A stretch of 64,000 bases of DNA, taken from the NCBI GenBank assembly GCA_035041965.1, contig JAPYMA010000619.1, positions 62,001-126,000 on the forward strand. The letters are read 5' to 3'. The stretch is from Anisakis pegreffii (taxonomy: Eukaryota; Nematoda; Chromadorea; Rhabditida; Anisakidae). Shown piece after piece: positions 52,001 through 63,718 of this stretch. The notes beneath the pieces were generated by a model. It was not told where the DNA came from. It did not search any database and saw only the letters and a program-made list of their open reading frames with translations. Positions within the stretch are counted from its first letter, which is position 1. Each line of letters begins with the position of its first letter. A program made the position numbers and the translations under genes.

Positions 52001-54025
52001 CCAGATGCCTTATCACTCATATTTTGTGCGTTATCTGACATTTTTTGCATTATTTGTGTCTATTGATAACTCGAAGATGATTATTTGAATATTTGCTACA
52101 TTAAATAATGCTTCCTCGATCAGTTCATCTTCAAAAACACATCAATACCACTACACCAAACATATCACTTCACTATCATAAGAACGCCCAAAGTAACGAT
52201 CAAATTACACTTCGATCTGCTAACAGTTCGAATTTTTCATTCTGTTTGCAATGACAGCATTGAATTCTTTGTGGTAACAATTTGATTAAGATAACTCATA
52301 CCAAGTGATCTTAATTTATACCAGGAATGATAATTGAAGAAGCTGTTCTAATGATTGAATGATCGATTTGAATGTTTTTGTATGGAATCCTTCCACACAA
52401 TTCCCTGATATGCTCACAATGCACTACTTTTACTGCATGAATCCACCAGATTCACGAGCACTCACCTTTACTTTTCAGTTTTTGGTATTTCACTTAAGGA
52501 ACATTGTTAATCAAGAGTCGTTGGAAGTGCACAGTTTTGAATGAATTAATCCGCTTTATCAGATCACTTGAATCGATCAATCATGAATAAAACTTCATGT
52601 CAACCCCATGTCAAACCCCAAATCTTCATTATCCCTCGCATCCTTTTTCATTTCTGCTTTACTGTTTTGCAGAGTACTGCAAATGGTGACAACCAATAAC
52701 CGTGAAAAGATAATCTTTTTAAACATTATCTTCATATTGAACGATCTCCACTGAACTAATATCTGACGTGTTAATGCGGTGTTATTCCCTTCATAACAAA
52801 TGCATGTCGAAGTGTGACTCCTCTAATATTGCTTGCGTTCCTGATTCAGATTTGGCAATCTCGTTTCAAAGCTCCGCCGAAGTGTGATTGTTGCAGTGGG
52901 AGTGTTTATGCTGCTGAACGATTCGAGTGTTTTTCGCAAGTTTATCATCTCAAATGCTTCCGGTGTAAACATTGTGGTTCACCGCTCAGGTATGTGATGA
53001 CAGCAGTGATAATGATGACAAAAATCTATCAGCGCTCTTTAAAATCCATTATTTGAAGCATGCCATTAGTGTTGCATGATTTCCCAAAGAGAAAGAAGTT
53101 CAACGTGCGACTGGCTTTCATGGCGAAGAATGAGAATTTACTGTTGTTATTGTAAAGAGTTACAAGACCTTCGCGAGCAATAGGAATGAACTGGCAGCCG
53201 ACCATGAGGCCAGTAGGTTGAGGTTTAGGGGGAGCATAGGCCTGAAGAAAGTATTTTTACATGTGATTTCTGAAACAAGAAAATCTTATAACCAAAATTG
53301 ATCAATCCCAGGCAATTGTGATCGAGAATACGATCGGATGATGAGCTTGCTTATGAATGCCTGAATCTACTTCGAATTTCTATTGAAACTCACCACATCT
53401 CCCTTTTCATTAATAAGAATGAAGTTTGCTGTGACACATATAAACGTGTGCTTGATCCCTTTTTGATTTGCTGTGCTCATTGGCTCTCTATTGCATAATA
53501 TTCTAGAACGACAATAGGTTCTATACTCAGTGTTGGCATGTTCGTCAACGTGCATTGAAACACAATAATGGAGACCTTTGGATCATATGATTCGAAAATT
53601 TATTGTTTTTTGTTGTTATCACCACCGAAATTCAACTTTCATAAAGCTGCAAAACTGAAAGCATAAAGTGATTATCACTGAACAATCATAAGTCAACAAG
53701 AAACTTGACCAGTGAATGAACCAAATGAATTGAACCAAGTAATATAAAAGTAGCGAAAGGATGAATGAGTGATCCAATCAGCACTAAAACTGATCACTAA
53801 TGGAAGCACGTTTAAGGGCAGAAAATGGTCAACGCTCAAAATCGGGTGATTTGTTCTGTGAGACGCACTATCGCCGTCTGTTTGTAACACCGAATTCGTT
53901 CGTTTTCAATACAAACACAAAATTTGTTGTCAGTAATTAATTTGCATTCTGTTATGGGAACATGTTGTTTCGTTTTCACTAAAAGACGCCATAAGCAACA
54001 AAAATCTTCCAATGTCAACCGGTAG
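40023..54025 (+). CDS. Two-LIM-domain protein with repeated IKxxFEKG motifs (EPLIN-like LIM)
   Basis: One phase-consistent model of 22 exons, about 887 residues: 40023-40142, 40420-40534, 40836-40912, 41072-41308, 41643-41794, 42142-42248, 42536-42631, 43607-43766, 44090-44210, 44555-44741, 46727-46822, 46956-47071, 48029-48157, 48500-48611, 48856-48962, 49150-49231, 50449-50573, 50779-50887, 51060-51238, 52850-52989, 53817-53883, 53996-54025. LIM1 (exons 5-6) has CVVC, HSTCFKCSKC and CKVH, close to LIMA1/EPLIN. LIM2 (exons 20-21) has CDCC, HLKCFRCKHC and CETH. Between and before them is highly charged sequence with repeats such as SIKDRFEKGE, NIKEQFEKG, AFKERFEKGE and DIKAAFEK. The N-terminus is acidic (MADVEEDPYALSSDSEDDE). 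LIM domains suggest a cytoskeletal adaptor, perhaps actin- or muscle-associated (inference). The last exon is the least certain: an alternative frame 54012-54107 is also open. Splitting into two genes is possible but phases run through. Confidence 0.82.
46031..46050. repeat. (ATTC)5 microsatellite
   Basis: A short perfect tetranucleotide run in the largest intron (44742-46726) of the LIM gene. Confidence 0.8.
50160..50170. repeat. Poly-C run
   Basis: Eleven consecutive C bases within an AT-rich intron of the LIM gene; prone to slippage. Confidence 0.9.
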
Positions 54026-55408
54026 AAGTCATCCGGATGAACAAGGCGATTCAGTTGTCATTCAGCTCTCTTCTGAGCTTAAGCCTAAGGTTCAGCAGCA
54101 ACTTTAACGAATACGACTAAACAGCATATATAAAACTCTACTAACCCTGATGACTTCTACACGCTGACTCTTTTAATTTTATTGTGATTAAAATTTGTAC
54201 AACAGTGATTATTCATCATTTTTGCTTATCAATTTGTTTGCTTTTGTAACACTTTGAACTTATGACATCATATTGCACGTGATTTGTTCACAAGGAATGT
54301 ATTTATCCTGGCTCTTCATCGTTTCGAAGAACAGTACACTGGATAAACCTAGCAAGATGATGCATATCATAAAACGAAAAAGCATTTTTTAATTTACATC
54401 ATTTCATTGGCATCTGAATCTTGGAATGAAAATAGTTGGTTGATGTTGCCATTAAACGAATCTGATCCGTCCCACACAAATATCATTACAATGATTAAAA
54501 GCTCTATTAATTTCGCTTCGAAAATGTCGGCAAAAATTCATTCACATTTCAAGTGTTTAATAGGATGATGGTCAATTCGTCCGTTCATTGTAAAATTTTC
54601 GACAGTAATTGTAAAGAAATTAAATCAACTGACAAACAACGAATTTCAAATGCTCGTTTTATTCACTTATCAATTATTCGATATTCCACTCGCAATGCGT
54701 CATTGACGCAAACTTTCGATAATTTCGTTCAGTTATTTCGCACAAATTTGTTTAGTATTCAGTTTTGATGTTTGCTGCGTATATTCACTTGAAAGAATGT
54801 TGAATGAGAGAGAATTTGCGACTTTCCAATTGTATACTTGTCGAAAGTTTGAATCAAATCTTCTTAAAGATTATTTTGTTAGCCTTCAATCCCTAAGAAT
54901 TCTAAGATTCACTTTAATCACTACAAATTTTACCTCACTTCAAAGCATTCTTCGCATTTGTTTTTTATTGATTGTGATGATTCAATAAATGAAAAGCTTA
55001 ATTGTCTGTTTTATGTTCTTTTCACATATCTGATGCTCGACTTAATGATGGATTTTTCGTAAATTTTCGGGAAATTTCAATTTAAAAGAGTCAAAAATCA
55101 TGAAATTATAATGTGACATGAACTGTGTGAAGCATAATGCGCTTCAGTTGGTAGACAAACGTAATGGACGACACTCAATAAAATAAGAATGTTTCACTAT
55201 GACTATAAATAAAACATATCATACATGAACCACATTTGAAAAACGCCGAATAAAATCAACGTAAACGATCGAAACCAAAGAGCAAATCATTTTGATAAAT
55301 TATTAATCAACAATTTATAGATAAATCCTCCAGCAAACGATACCATCACTTAATAAATTCCATTTCAATCGCATATTTCGAAGATCATAATTTTTCAATT
55401 CAACAGAT
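54026..55408. other. Convergent intergenic region
   Basis: Between the end of the LIM gene and the proteasome gene. It holds a 31-codon ORF at 54012-54107 (possible alternative LIM gene terminus) and AT-rich ORFs at 54553-54988 without support. Confidence 0.5.
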
Positions 55409-57199
55409 TCACTGAACGAGATGCTTCGGGAAACTTGGATGTGCCGGAATGTTCACGAATTTCGGGAACTGATTCGTATCCGGCCGAAGCAACTAAAATA
55501 ACCACAAAATATTATTCACTGCTTGCACAGAAAATTCACTACTCAAAAACAAAAAAATCCTTAAAGTTCTATAAAATGGAATGGAAGGAAACGAAAATGA
55601 AAAATTCCATACCGATCTGGTTGTTCCATTCTTATCAACGACCGCTAAACGAATCACACCACCAGATGAGCCATCGCGATACGTTGCAAGACCAACGGCC
55701 GTTTTCACGACTTCTTTGCATTCGTCTACTGTCATATCCGGCTACAATTCAATTTACTCAATACGATAGATCAATACATACTATGGAATTGTTTAAGACG
55801 CATCAAATCTCGATATCAATTATAACACAAAAAGATATGCGAACCTTCCACTGACTATCCAAAAACCCTTGAACAAAAGTGCTACCGCTGCCGCTCGCTG
55901 TACATCTCTGTCGAGTTACATACCCACCCAACGGTATTGCGTATAGCTGTAAATCAGTTTCATTCGTTTTTGGCCACTAATTCACCGTATCAATGAAGAT
56001 GTGATTGTGCTCGCAAGCAACTTTCCGCAGACGAATTGTTTAGTGAGCCTCAGACCGCTTCATCAAAACAATCACAAAAGTCACCTCAACTAAAAAAGAT
56101 CACATTTGAACGACAATGAATGGACAGGGAGAATGTTCACCTGTCCGCCCTCATCGTCATCGTAACCAGCCACCAGAACCGAAGCGCTCAACTCGTCACG
56201 ATATCGATACAGAAAATTTCTGAATATTTGCGCCGAACGAGCCACACCAACCTCTTCGTTCTCCATTAATCTGCATTATCAGCATTTCAACTTCAAATGA
56301 GAATAATAATAAAACGAAGTAACTTGCTGACGTAAACACTAACATTTGATTCTTGAATACCCATTAACGGTTCCCAACAACACACAAAAAATACGTTCAC
56401 AAAATGATGAAAACTTTTACTCTTCAAAACGTCTTCATAATCGTTTTTATTTGTTTTTTTTTGGGGGGAGAAAAATGAATGAATATTAAACTTACGAATA
56501 GACTTCAATATAATATTTGGCGATATCCGAAATTGCCTGCGTGTCTGCAGCAGATCCTGAACGGCACACCACCAAACGATCCGTTATCGGAGTGATTTTG
56601 TCCGTTGCACGTGATGCAATAAATGATCTGAAAGTATATATCTTATTCTTGGAAAAAATATAAATCTTGTTACCTTTATTATGTAAAGGCCACAAGATGA
56701 ATATTTCAAAGTATCAAAGATGCACATAATTCGATTCATACATGAAAATTTTTGAGGAAACAATTTCTGAATCGTGAAAGAGAAATAAGTATTCACAGAG
56801 ATCTACAACTATACTACCCACTGCTGCAAATCCACTTGAAACAATAAATGTTTTATGATATTGCGGCACTATGAAGATTCTTATATTGTCTGAAACTGCT
56901 CTCATTCAGAACTAATCTGAGATGAAGCGAACAACGAACCCCGAACTCGTACGCGAATCTGTTCCTACCACAACGCCTCCGTCGAATTCCATTGCAATCA
57001 GAGTAGTCTGCAGTTTGAATAAATGAAAAATAAGTGAAACTCAAATATCGATATTGGAACTTAAATTTTTAGTGACTTGAAAAGATATGGTAAAAATCAA
57101 CTGAATCAGAAAATAACTTACACCAGTGCTGATTGCTTCATGTGGGTAATAACCAATTGCTGGAATTGCACTTCTTTTTTCTTGATACATTTCATCCAT
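55409..57199 (-). CDS. PSMB6: Proteasome subunit beta type-6 (beta-1, caspase-like)
   Basis: A catalytic 20S core subunit cleaving after acidic residues. Seven exons in minus order: 57199-57122, 57007-56940, 56627-56496, 56270-56141, 55946-55845, 55741-55613, 55492-55409. Phases agree, 240 residues. A 26-residue propeptide ends ISTG and exon 2 begins exactly at the mature Thr (TTLIAMEFDGGVVVGTDSR). Mature T1, D17 (TDSR) and K33 (ATDKITP) are all present. Also seen: VCRSGSAADTQAISDIA, ALCY-like MENEEVGVARSAQIFRN, AGYDDDEGGQ, SGSGSTFVQGF, MTVDECKEV and RDGSSGGVIRL. The last exon gives LLRPDTNQFPKF, matching the conserved IPKF end, with TGA at 55411-55409. The gene appears complete and active. 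A further upstream in-phase exon is possible (see findings). Confidence 0.96.
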
Positions 57200-58950
57200 T
57201 TTAGCCGCAAAGAACTGGTTGGATGTATTTGATCAAATCTTAAAAATATGACAGAATAGCTTAGCTGGCGAACAGCTTATTGACATCAGTGATTAATCCA
57301 TTATCCCGATAAACTCTTTTACAATATAAACGCAAAATTTTTGGCACTTCACGTGCTGAACGATAAAAATGTTGCTCCATATAGGAGACTGTGCTCTTTA
57401 AGCACGCTTTTTTTACGAAACAACTTCGAAAAACAATCAACTCAAAACGTAAACATCATGAAAATAATTTGAGAACGGTGAAATCGAATCAAAACATTTT
57501 CTTCCAAAAATGTTTACAAAGCGATTCGTGTCGAACCGCAATAGTCATCATTCTTACAAAGTTCATAATTGGCAGCATTAACGCTCCACTCCTTAGTGAT
57601 TCCTTTGAAAAATCTCCTGTTGAAAGGAATTTTGCGCCCGAACCATTCGTTACGTTCATTCGTATAAGCAAGCTGGCATATTTGGAGGTGGCATCAGTTA
57701 AGTAAGTCATCGTCGGGGCCTTATCGTTAAGATAGTTTAGGTGAGTGAAATCAAAACGGCATTTCGCTTGTTTGCATTTGCAATCTAGTGATTCTGTATG
57801 CTCAAGAGGTTGTGAATATTACCAGACCAGACTGAACAATCAGTTTTGAGCTGACTGATCGTTGGCAGTTGATAAGAGTATCTCAAAGTGCTTGTTGAGG
57901 TGTTGAAATAATTTGATGGGATCAAAAATTTAATCTGAGTCAGTCAAACTGATGAACGAGAAAATGAGAAAGTGGATGAGGAAATGTACAGATGCTCTAA
58001 TTCCGTTCTGATTCCAACAACGTAAACTGTAGAATGATCCAGTGGTTCATTCATTTTTTTTCAAGGGTTTAAAAGTTCCATTTGCTTGACCAGTGTCTCT
58101 CTCACTACCTGATTTTTAAGATATAAAACATTGTGGAAAATTGTGCTGACTTTTAAATAGACGTTTTATGATAAGTGAAGTGAAGGAGACTGACTCTACG
58201 AATGAAGTGAGATTCGATTGGCATGTTTTCTGGTGTGTCACTTTTAACGATTTATCTATTGCCGGGTTTAACTGTTGGCTGCAGTGTGCGTTATCGTTAA
58301 ATTTGAAAACTCTTCAGTTGAACACGTCGTCCAATACATATCGTATATTAGCCAACATTGATCCTTCGAAGATTCGTTCGTTTGAAATGATTAAGCACTT
58401 TGAGGATCATCACTCAGGGCTGCCGCGCCGCTCGCCACTTTTCTCTACTTCTCAGTTGTTCCGAGTTGTACGTACAATTTTAAAGAAGCGCTTAGAAGTT
58501 TTGGGTTGATTGACGGATGTGTTTTTCGTTTTCGTAAAATTTATGAGTTGGCAAGCTTTTGCAGGTGACTTAGTATATGCATATTTCATTGAATTTTGTG
58601 CAAATCCTGTAGTTCTATAGCTGCAAGTAATAGATGAAACGGTATATGAATATATGCAAATGTTTATTTTTGATTCTGTTTTTTGTGCTTACGTTTGCAG
58701 AACAATGCAAATGAAGTGAATGTTTCTAGTGCTTTATCCATTGCACAAACCGTTAGGTGTTTTGTGTGGTGGCGGTTTTCGTTTGGTTAGTGGTAAAACT
58801 TGCCTAGAAATTCGTCTTTTGTTGTATTCTCGCAATTTGTTTGATATTTTTCAATCGTTTGAATGAAAATGCTGTTGCTTCAAAAAGAATTTCACATCGG
58901 ATTCAAATAATTTACTGAGTTTTGATAAGTGACGATCTTCGACAAAATTT
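57200..58950. other. Divergent intergenic region between PSMB6 and the CNBP-like gene
   Basis: Contains unexplained ORFs. On the minus strand, 57710-57489 reads SKYASLLIRMNVTNGSG and has a GTAAGA donor-like site near 57558. On the plus strand, 58168-58509 (113 codons) has an acceptor-like TTAAATAG just upstream. Neither matches a known family, and the second has no AATAAA soon after its stop. Confidence 0.4.
58168..58509 (+). CDS. Unsupported 113-codon ORF, unknown
   Basis: The longest plus-strand ORF in this spacer. It starts MISEVKETDSTNEVRFDW and ends RTILKKRLEVLG. No domain, signal peptide or membrane span is recognised. Its base composition is slightly richer in GC than its flanks. It could be a nematode-restricted small gene or chance. 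Confidence 0.22.
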   Translation: MISEVKETDSTNEVRFDWHVFWCVTFNDLSIAGFNCWLQCALSLNLKTLQLNTSSNTYRILANIDPSKIRSFEMIKHFEDHHSGLPRRSPLFSTSQLFRVVRTILKKRLEVLG

Positions 58951-59069
58951 GAAGTTCCATGAATTGTTTTAATTCATCTCCAATAACTTATTTCAAGTTC
59001 ATATTTCGCAATGAAATATGAACTTGAAATAAGTTATTGGAGATGAATTAAAACAATTCATGGAACTTC
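58951..59069. repeat. Perfect 57 bp inverted repeat with 5 bp loop
   Basis: The left arm 58951-59007 and right arm 59013-59069 are exact reverse complements over 57 bp, separated by GCAAT. It lies about 270 bp upstream of the CNBP-like start codon. Transcribed, it would form a long uninterrupted hairpin. It may be a young foldback element, a template-switch event, an RNA hairpin gene, or an assembly or library artefact. Confidence 0.97.
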
Positions 59070-59337
59070 CATCTTTCATCAGGGATGCGTGTAATAGTTT
59101 GGATGTTTGAACTGACAAGGATGAAATTTAAGTCATGTTAAACTGAAATCTCGTTGATGTGATTAATGCGATTGTAGAAGTGACGAAGAGTTTGTTGCAT
59201 TGATTCGATGATGATTTTTAGGAGTTTGTGGTGTGAAGTGCGTTGAGTTGTGGTGTGTTGTGAGTTGAGTTGTGGTGGGAGTCGTTGTTGTGTTCCGGAG
59301 AAGTAGTATTCAGGAAGAAGTCAACGTAGCGGTCAAA

Positions 59338-60608
59338 ATGAGTAACAACGGTGGAGAAGACGAATGCTACAGATGCCATGAGAGAGGCCATTTTGCTCGT
59401 AATTGCCCAAATCAAGAGTCTGGCGGAGGTGGCGGCGGTGGTCGTCGCGGTGGCGGTAGTGGCGGTGGAAACGGTAGCGGTAATGACATTCTCTTTTTTT
59501 TATCATTCCTTGCTTTTTGCTTTTTTTCCTCCCACTGTCGTTATCTGAGGATTGAAAATATCTTCTGAAGTTTAAAACAGTCGAGATTATCCGATGAAAT
59601 GTAATATTCAAATCGGTTTTATCTTTTTCGAGTCCTCAAGTTTTGAAAGGAATGTAATGTGTTGATGCTGCTGCTTTCATGTGCTAGGAGGGAAGGGTTG
59701 CTAGATAGACTTGCCGAGGGAAGGCTTATCCCCTTAAGTCTTCAAAAAAGCGGGATTTGCTCTTGGGTAAATAAGTGACGTGAACTAGTTAGCCATCCAC
59801 CTTCCAGTTGCATTCACCCGTTGTTTGCGTGAAGTTGTGGCTGAGGTATGGTAAGTGAGATGAGTTGTCAAGAGGGTATGTTTTAGCACGCACACACAAT
59901 GAATATGAATATTATGCTTGTGAATGTGCAGTGCAATAATATGGTGGATTTAGATTGCTACAACTGTGGAAAACCTGGTCATTTTGCTCGTGAGTGTCCA
60001 TCGAGTCGCGGAGGCGGTGGTAGAGGAGGCGGAGGAGGTCGTTATGAAGGTGGCGGTCGTGGTGGTGGTCGTGGGGGTCAAAGTGAGTGCTATCAGTGTG
60101 GAGGTTTGTCAGTGCCTCTTTTCAACTTTTTTCTTTACTGGTTTTGATTATTTTGTATGTGGTAAAGGATTTTTATGATGATAAAAGAAGAAGATAATCT
60201 GTGTTGTGATCGCGCTCAGATTAGACGGTCGATTAGAAATAAATTCACTAATATAAATGTTGTAGTATGTTCGCAAAAAGATGTGAATGATTTGTCAGAT
60301 AATTTCGCCAATTAACATTGAGCATTTGACGATTTTGCACTTAATGATGAAATGAAATTATCCGGATTGGTTGTGCACGGGTGAAGTCAATAATGGTTCA
60401 TATTTGAGGTTTTGGACATTTTGCACGCGAATGCCCAACGGATCGCCGTGGCGGTGGACAAAAATGTTACAACTGTGGCAAATTTGGCCATATCTCACGT
60501 GATTGCACCGAGTCGGGTGCAGAGCAAAAGCGTTGCTACAACTGTCACAATCTTGGGCACATTTCGCGTGATTGCCCAGACGAGAGGGTAGGAGGTCGCA
60601 GTGATTGA
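59338..60608 (+). CDS. CNBP: CNBP-like zinc-knuckle RNA-binding protein with Gly/Arg linker
   Basis: A CCHC-type single-stranded nucleic acid-binding protein acting in translation and RNA structure control. Three exons: 59338-59479, 59954-60103, 60409-60608. Phases agree, 163 residues. Five knuckles: [70 protein letters not shown]. Two Gly/Arg-rich linkers separate the first three ([16 protein letters not shown] and [20 protein letters not shown]), like the RGG box of CNBP. Vertebrate CNBP has seven knuckles, so this is a shorter form. Exon 2 must begin at 59954 (acceptor GGATTTAG); earlier AGs break the frame. AATAAA lies about 134 bp after the stop. Confidence 0.94.
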
Positions 60609-60741
60609 ATTGCTTAAGATCAAGGAAGATGGTTTGGCATATTTTCGGAGCTGAGGGATGATATAAATGTGGTGTGGTTATGATATGATAACAAATGATG
60701 TGGTATGGCTTTGATAGTGGTGTGTGATGACGTGCATAGAT

Positions 60742-60747
60742 AATAAA
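60742..60747 (+). terminator. AATAAA polyadenylation signal for the CNBP-like gene
   Basis: Canonical signal about 134 bp past TGA 60606-60608. Confidence 0.6.
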
Positions 60748-62636
60748 TGATACACACACTTGACGATTTGTTTCATTTCGAAGTGAGTGTTGTTGATTTT
60801 GGCTCTTAGCACACGGGTTGTTTGTTGCGTTGGATTGATTGCTGCTGCTGCTTGATGTTTGTCGTTAGTTTCGATCAGATCTCTGATGGTGTATGTCTAA
60901 TTGTTGTTGTTATTGTTCCTTATTGCTCTAAATCATATTCATTGATTTTAATATGTCTACGTCGTCTTTTTGACACATTATTCTTGATCACTTGTTCTTT
61001 TTTGCTCTTTTTTTTCACTCCTTGAGGTTTGAGTTATCCATCCATCCATCCGTATAGCGCTCTCTTTAAAATAGCGGATAAATTTGGTAAGCTCATCCAC
61101 TGGTTCACCTGGGGAAGCAGTCTGATGTGAGTGTGACTGATCACTATTGATTACGTGAGTGTTATGTCGTTACTGCGACTCGTTGATCACAGAAGAAGTT
61201 TGCATCCTATAGATCAAATGAGATAGAAAAGGGATCATAGGACATTTGTCATTGTTTTTTTGCTGTTAAATTCCTGGTTCATTGTTTTTGCCATTTCATT
61301 CTACTAAGTTATGCGTTTCTTTTTTGTACTTCAACTTATGATTTTGCGTGAAGTAGGTATCCATCCCTGTTGTTGACCATTTTGACTTTCAGATCCCACA
61401 TACACACCTCACTCCTCACAGTTTTGTACTCTTCTTCATCTTGATTGTGCCACGCATTGTATTGTATTTGAGCATACTTCACCGTATCGTTTTACATTGC
61501 ATTTGCGCTGGTGCTCCATTTGTTGTTTCGACTCCTCTTGCATTCTTGTTTGTTTGTTTTTATTAAGGAAATTCTCGCATGATCATTCAGATTTTATTCC
61601 CGATGGTTAATTGTTTTGTTGTTCTCTAATAAATAATTTGTCCGTCGTTCACTGCACTCATTCATTAAATTATCATTTATTTTTACTATTGTTATTGCAT
61701 TCGTTTTTCTTTCTTGATTGATTGCAATTTGATTCCATTTCATTTGTTGCTTTTGTCCACTTCTGAACAAAACACGCAGTTGGTTGAATATTGTTGCAGT
61801 CTGGAACAATCAAAAGGAACGAAACACTCGAAGCTTTTGACCACAACGTGCGGAGGGATTTTAGAGTTCTAATTTGTTATGAAACTCACTCAGCGATAAA
61901 AATTTTTGTTTAAGAGCTTTGTTGCTTGATGTTTCCCGTGATGTCCAGAAAGTTGTATGTTCGAAAAGTCGTTATGTTCTTGGCTTATACATTCTGTCTT
62001 AATGGTTTCAGAAGTGTGATGTAACGATTATGTCTTCTATGATGATAAAAGTGATGGTTCATTGTGAACCACTTAAAGTTCTAAGAAATTCAGTCTTAAA
62101 TGATATAAAATATATTGTTATTATTATTATGGATATGTTCCTTGAGTATTAAATGTTTGGTGGTAAGAGGATTTGAGAATAAAATTAATGGTCGAATACA
62201 ATCGTTGTTTTGTCGTTGTTGTTTGAAGCATCCGATATTTCTTCAATCATCCAAACAAATATTCGATAACGAAAACTGATCGAATCATACCGTATTATGA
62301 GTTCAAACATAAACTGTGCATTTGGATATTGATCTATCTAAAACAAAGCTGAGAATGTGAATATTCAGTTGTTTTAATGACAAGATTTTATCAAGCTAAT
62401 CAGATTATCAAGATAAGAAGTTATCATTGACAAGATAATCAGATTTAAACAGTATTGCTTAAAAAGAGCGAATAGTTTAGCATTTGAACACTAACACTTA
62501 CAATTAAGTTATAAGACTTGAGGTTCTTGATGCTTCGTATTCTTTTCAATGTGCATTCATAATTTGACAAGCAAATAATCATCTTATCAGGAGATTGATT
62601 GGACAAAGCCAAATTCAAACTCGTGTAACAAAAGAG
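60748..62636. other. Intergenic, T-rich, nothing recognised
   Basis: Between the CNBP-like and REXO4-like genes. Only short AT-rich ORFs (for example 60822-61025 and 61809-61594) without motifs or splice support. Confidence 0.5.
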
Positions 62637-63718
62637 ATGGATGAAAAAAGATCACAAAAGACTCAATCGAAAACTGAAACTACTAGCGAGAGCGATTCTA
62701 CAATGGTACAACAACAACAGTCATACTCGTCGAATTGGAAAGCATTGAAAAAGGTTCATCTGATTCAATCTGATCTGGAAAATTCATCTGATTCTGTCTG
62801 TTGGTTTGCAGAACAAAAATGAGACAGTTTTTTCTTGGGAAAACAAATTATCTTATTAAGAGATTTAGGGAATGAGAAATTAATCATTCCGATGTTTGGA
62901 GCACCGTTTCAAGGATAGATTCATTTTCGAGATACGCCAGTCGAACTTATAAAGTTGAATTTCATAGCCATATGTGCATATTGACAATTGAAAAGGTGTG
63001 AAAAGATGTAAATTTATTTTTTGTACTGTTGAGCGAAGTAATTGAGTCATTCGATTGCAGCGTTGAGACTTGTAAATCTGATCCATTTTTCAGTGACACA
63101 TTCATTATTTTCGCATTCTTATCGTCATTCTTGTTGTTTCGTTATTACTTTTATCATTATTATCATCATCAGGGTCATCAACGATAATATTTTACTGATT
63201 GATTATGGTTTTATTGCAGACTTTAGATAATGAATCATCTAAACAAAGGGACGATAATAATGATGATAGCAATAACAATATTATTGATAAGGTTAACAAT
63301 AAGAATAAACGAAAAAGGAAACGTAAATTGAATGAAACAAATGCAGCAACTAATGGTAATTTCAATATATGGAAGAAGAGAAGAGCCGAAATCGAGGCGG
63401 CAAGCACAGACCAAGATCATTCAAAAAATAGTGAAACGAATCGGTAATTTCATCGCGAATCATTGGAATTAAGTGAACAGTAAAAAAAATAACGATAATG
63501 AAAGTGATATTAATAATTCTAGAAGTAATGAGATAACGAAGGCGATCGGTTTGGATTGTGAATATGTGGGCGCTGGGATGGATGGTAATGAGGATGTATT
63601 GGCGAGAGTGTCGATGGTTAATATGAATGGTGAATGTATTTATGATAAGTATGTCAAGCCGAAACAATTCATCACTGATTATCGCAGTCAAGTGAGTGGT
63701 ATAAGGCCATCGTCACTC
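62637..63718 (+). CDS. REXO4: REXO4-like RNA exonuclease, 3'-partial
   Basis: A DEDDh 3'-5' exonuclease family member, usually nucleolar and linked to rRNA maturation. Visible exons: 62637-62753, 63220-63443, 63481-63718, in phase, about 193 codons. The N-terminal part is low complexity: Ser/Thr/Gln-rich then Asn/Lys-rich with KNKRKRKRKLNE, a likely nuclear or nucleolar signal. The exonuclease domain begins AIGLDCEYVGAG (Exo I, with Asp and Glu ligands), then VLARVSMVNMNGECIYDKYVKP and DYRSQVSGIRPSSL. The donor CTC|GTAAAT ends the last visible exon. Exo II and III motifs must lie beyond the window. ATG 62637 is the first methionine after an acceptor TTATCAG (62590); other upstream exons cannot be excluded. 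Confidence 0.88.
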
